Made by a program: the position numbers and the translations under genes
Assembly: GCA_023271515.1 (NCBI GenBank)
Contig: JALPXQ010000073.1
Coordinates: 1-5,857, forward strand
Reading direction: 5' to 3'
From: Dehalococcoidia bacterium
Lineage (GTDB): Bacteria > Chloroflexota > Dehalococcoidia > SZUA-161 > SpSt-899
Length of the DNA stretch: 5,857 bases
Part shown: one piece after another, positions 5,000-5,857 of the stretch
How the letters are laid out: each line of letters starts with the position of its first letter
Numbering within the stretch: position 1 is the stretch's first letter
Notes under the pieces: generated by a model
What the model was told of the DNA's origin: nothing
Database searches by the model: none
Seen by the model: the letters and a program-made list of their open reading frames with translations, nothing else

Positions 5000-5857
5000 T
5001 TGAAGAAACAAGTCTATGAAAGGGATGTGGTACTTGATCCCCAGCGCTGGGGCTTGCCAATGGAAGCGGTGGCCAACCTGGCTGACCGACTGCAGCATCT
5101 TTGGACCCGTTTCCGAGTCTGCTTTAAGACCAAAACACCTGATCCCAGCAAACACGCCTGGTCTTATCTGCGAGGTCTGTTGACTACGAGAACTGGGCGA
5201 AACTATGCTAATATTGCTCGCCGGGTGATTGATCCTGGGGACGACGGGCAAAACTTTCAGCAGTTCACGTCCGACTCTCCCTGGTCGGCTGGGGCTGTCT
5301 TTCAAGCTGAGGTGCGCCAGCGACCAGAACTTAAGGGAGGAATGCTGACTCTGGACGAGAGCGGAGACAAGAAAGCAGGAAGCCAGAGTGCCGGGGTAGC
5401 TCGGCAATACTTGGGCACCTTTTCTCCCAAGTCCCAGTTGGGGTTGGAGATGATCCTGAGGGCCAAGTCCAACGGGTTGCCCTTCCACGTGGTAGGGTGC
5501 GATAGTTTTTACGGGCGGGATAGCCACTTCCGGGCTGCTCTGGATAAGGAGGGCCTCCTTTATCTGGCGGAGGTGCCGTCTGACACCCACGTCTACTTGG
5601 AAAGGCCAAAGATGGGGGTACCGGAAAAACCTCTGGGGCATAGGGGACGCCCCTTCTCCCGGCAACAGGTTCTGAATGGGGTGTCGCCAGTGGGAGTGCG
5701 TCAGTTGAGAGCCTATCCAGACCTAGAAGGGTTAAGGTACGCCCGGTGGAACGAGGGGCTTTGACTTATGAATGTACTGCCAGGAGAGTGTGGACGCTTA
5801 CCGACGACGGCCGGGTACGCCAGGAATGGCTCTTTATACATCGTGAGAAAGACGGCG
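5000..5857 (+). pseudogene. IS701-like transposase, deleted and frameshifted, runs off the window
   Basis: The first frame (5000-5764, 254 residues from a TTG start) contains IS701-type landmarks: QQFTSDSPW (87-95), the first catalytic aspartate in LTLDESGDKKAG (Asp119), SAGVARQYLGT, and the second aspartate in VVGCDSFYGRD (Asp168). Two lesions are visible. ARQYLGT (134-140) runs straight into FSPKSQLGLEMI (141-152), so the family's segment around GKVxxGQV and YLPxxW, about fifty residues, is missing. Then near 5725-5735 the homologous reading moves to another frame: RVKVRPVERGALTYECTARR followed by VWTLTDDGRVRQEWLFIH, open to the window's end, while the original frame stops at 5762-5764. No slippery heptamer is seen, so decay or sequencing error is likelier than programmed frameshifting. 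The third acidic catalytic residue would lie outside the window. Large reverse-strand reading frames here are shadows. Confidence 0.8.

Larger units (their letters stand above)
4907..5857 (+). mobile_element. IS701-like insertion sequence (left part, degenerate)
   Basis: G+C content rises sharply after about 4910 (39 of 60 bases at 5041-5100 against 22 of 60 at 4441-4500) and the sequence encodes an IS701-like transposase. The exact left end is not determined, because the opposite terminal repeat lies beyond the window. IS701 elements tend to duplicate a 4-bp YTAR target; TTAG at 4917-4920 or CTAG at 4936-4939 or 4942-4945 could mark the junction. The bases 4907-4999 hold the untranslated leader of the transposase and no other gene. 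Confidence 0.7.

Noticed and set aside
4898..5665. 255-codon reverse-strand reading frame opposite the transposase
   Set aside because: It is a GC-rich shadow of the transposase frame with no recognisable protein features, and it crosses the insertion-sequence boundary.
5725..5735. Programmed -1 frameshift in the transposase
   Set aside because: No X XXY YYZ slippery heptamer is in the correct frame, and the gene also has an internal deletion, so decay or sequence error explains it better.

Overview
The window looks like part of a bacterial integron gene-cassette array that was later hit by an insertion sequence. Every credible gene is on the + strand. The cassette genes are AT-rich (22 G/C in the 60 bases 4441-4500) and use ordinary AGGAGG-type ribosome binding sites. 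This suggests an AT-rich bacterium carrying a chromosomal integron. The window does not name a phylum, and no integrase gene or attI site is visible.

Three attC-like recombination sites (about 1048-1133, 3594-3693 and 4250-4349) cut the first 4.9 kb into cassettes. Each has a left AAC box, an inner perfect stem of 10-11 bp, a folded centre, a 5-nt spacer and a right GTT box. The strongest evidence is integron logic: the left arm of each of the last two sites is complementary to the 5' end of its own cassette, not just to a shared consensus. For the 1125-3687 cassette 16 of 18 positions match; for the 3688-4343 cassette 14 of 15 match.

Region by region: (1) 1-1124, the end of an upstream reading frame, then a radical SAM protein of the SplB-like COG1533 group, then a GC-rich TTCG-rich stretch and attC 1. 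(2) 1125-3687, a two-gene Type II restriction-modification cassette: an amino-type DNA methyltransferase with an N-terminal helix-turn-helix, followed 1 nt later by a TdeIII-family endonuclease. (3) 3688-4343, a DUF4258/DUF2283 gene pair arranged like a toxin-antitoxin module. (4) 4344-4906, a 174-residue protein of no family I recognise, with a strong ribosome binding site. (5) From about 4907 to the end, a clearly GC-richer IS701-like element (39 G/C in the 60 bases 5041-5100) whose transposase carries an internal deletion and a frameshift.

Taken together, the array carries two addiction-type modules (restriction-modification and a putative toxin-antitoxin pair), the sort of cargo thought to stabilise cassette arrays and to give phage defence. 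The unknown gene in the fourth cassette and the unusual attC architecture are the least explained parts. No stretch longer than 300 bases lacks a gene. The longest gaps (995-1198 and 4217-4381) are taken up mainly by attC sites. I saw no tRNA, rRNA, CRISPR array, clear promoter or Rho-independent terminator.
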